Assembly (NCBI GenBank): GCA_030512335.1
Contig: JAULSU010000007.1
Span: 2,604,001 to 2,668,000, forward strand
From: Immersiella caudata
Lineage: Eukaryota > Ascomycota > Sordariomycetes > Sordariales > Lasiosphaeriaceae
Length of the DNA: 64,000 nt
Direction: 5' to 3'
Shown piece after piece: positions 63,728-64,000 of the stretch. A program made the translations under genes and the position numbers. The notes beneath the pieces are model-generated. The model saw only the letters and a list, made by a program, of their open reading frames with translations. It made no database searches and had not been told where the DNA came from. Each line of letters starts with the position of its first letter. The first letter of the stretch is position 1.

Positions 63728-64000
63728 CGGATAAAAGGTGGTTGATGCACATCAGATACACATCAGAGACTAGAAGCCAGGCCTGGCCGGTTAGGTTTCG
63801 ACACACTAGTTGGATGAAATAGATTGTACTGCAATCCTGCGAGAAACCCTCTTCACCATTGTACCATTCGTAAAGGACTACCCCGAAGTGCTAGTCCCCG
63901 CACCCAAGTGATGTCCTGGAATGACAAGTTGAGCCCCCTTTTGCGTCACTAACTGAAGCTTGACCGTCTCCGACCCCGGACTCTGAACCATTTGCAGGAT

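Overview
The window is nuclear DNA of a filamentous ascomycete (Pezizomycotina, probably a sordariomycete; the species cannot be told). Reasons: short spliceosomal introns of about 45-100 bp with GTRNGT-like donors, CTRAC-like branch sites and YAG acceptors; Pol III tRNA genes, one with an intron; and typical families of these fungi (HET, NB-ARC/TPR NLR, DUF6594, DUF1996, LaeA-like methyltransferases, CDH-like GMC oxidoreductase, Tc1-type transposase). Most multi-exon models below were built by reading splice sites and checking that the reading phase closes across every exon.

Layout. 0.5-4.5 kb: an apparently intact five-exon DUF6594 membrane protein, a NACHT ATPase fragment and a decayed hypothetical gene. 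4.9-10.6 kb: an amino-acid permease, a broken metallo-beta-lactamase-like gene and a zinc alcohol dehydrogenase. 11-15 kb: a perfect 297-bp tandem duplication, a SnoaL-like protein with a compensated frameshift, tRNA-Glu and a membrane protein with a repetitive linker. 15.6-23.5 kb: three LaeA-like methyltransferases around a GH18 enzyme and a broken small secreted protein. 25.4-31 kb: a secreted Gly/Lys block-repeat protein, a secreted DUF1996 protein, a multi-pass membrane protein and a trans-aconitate-type methyltransferase. 31.7-38.6 kb: mitochondrial GatB, tRNA-Val, a broken RNase T2 and a seven-exon GMC oxidoreductase. 39-46 kb: an NLR (SesB-like hydrolase, NB-ARC, TPR), a decayed hypothetical gene and a decayed Tc1-type transposase. 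48-57.8 kb: two small proteins, a broken hypothetical gene, a Ser/Arg-rich protein and a HET gene with three frameshifts. 57.9-63.7 kb: an NmrA-like protein, a cytochrome P450 and a fourth LaeA-like methyltransferase with ten exons.

How it fits together. There is no operon logic. It is an accessory-type region in which intact genes alternate with about nine broken ones. Secreted or cell-surface proteins are frequent, as are regulator-like methyltransferases and allorecognition-type genes (NACHT, NLR, HET). Premature stops in the broken genes are nearly all TAG and fit C-to-T or G-to-A transitions, which points to RIP-like mutation. A-to-I recoding of UAG is a testable alternative for a few of them. 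Long intact ORFs between the broken genes argue against general sequencing error.
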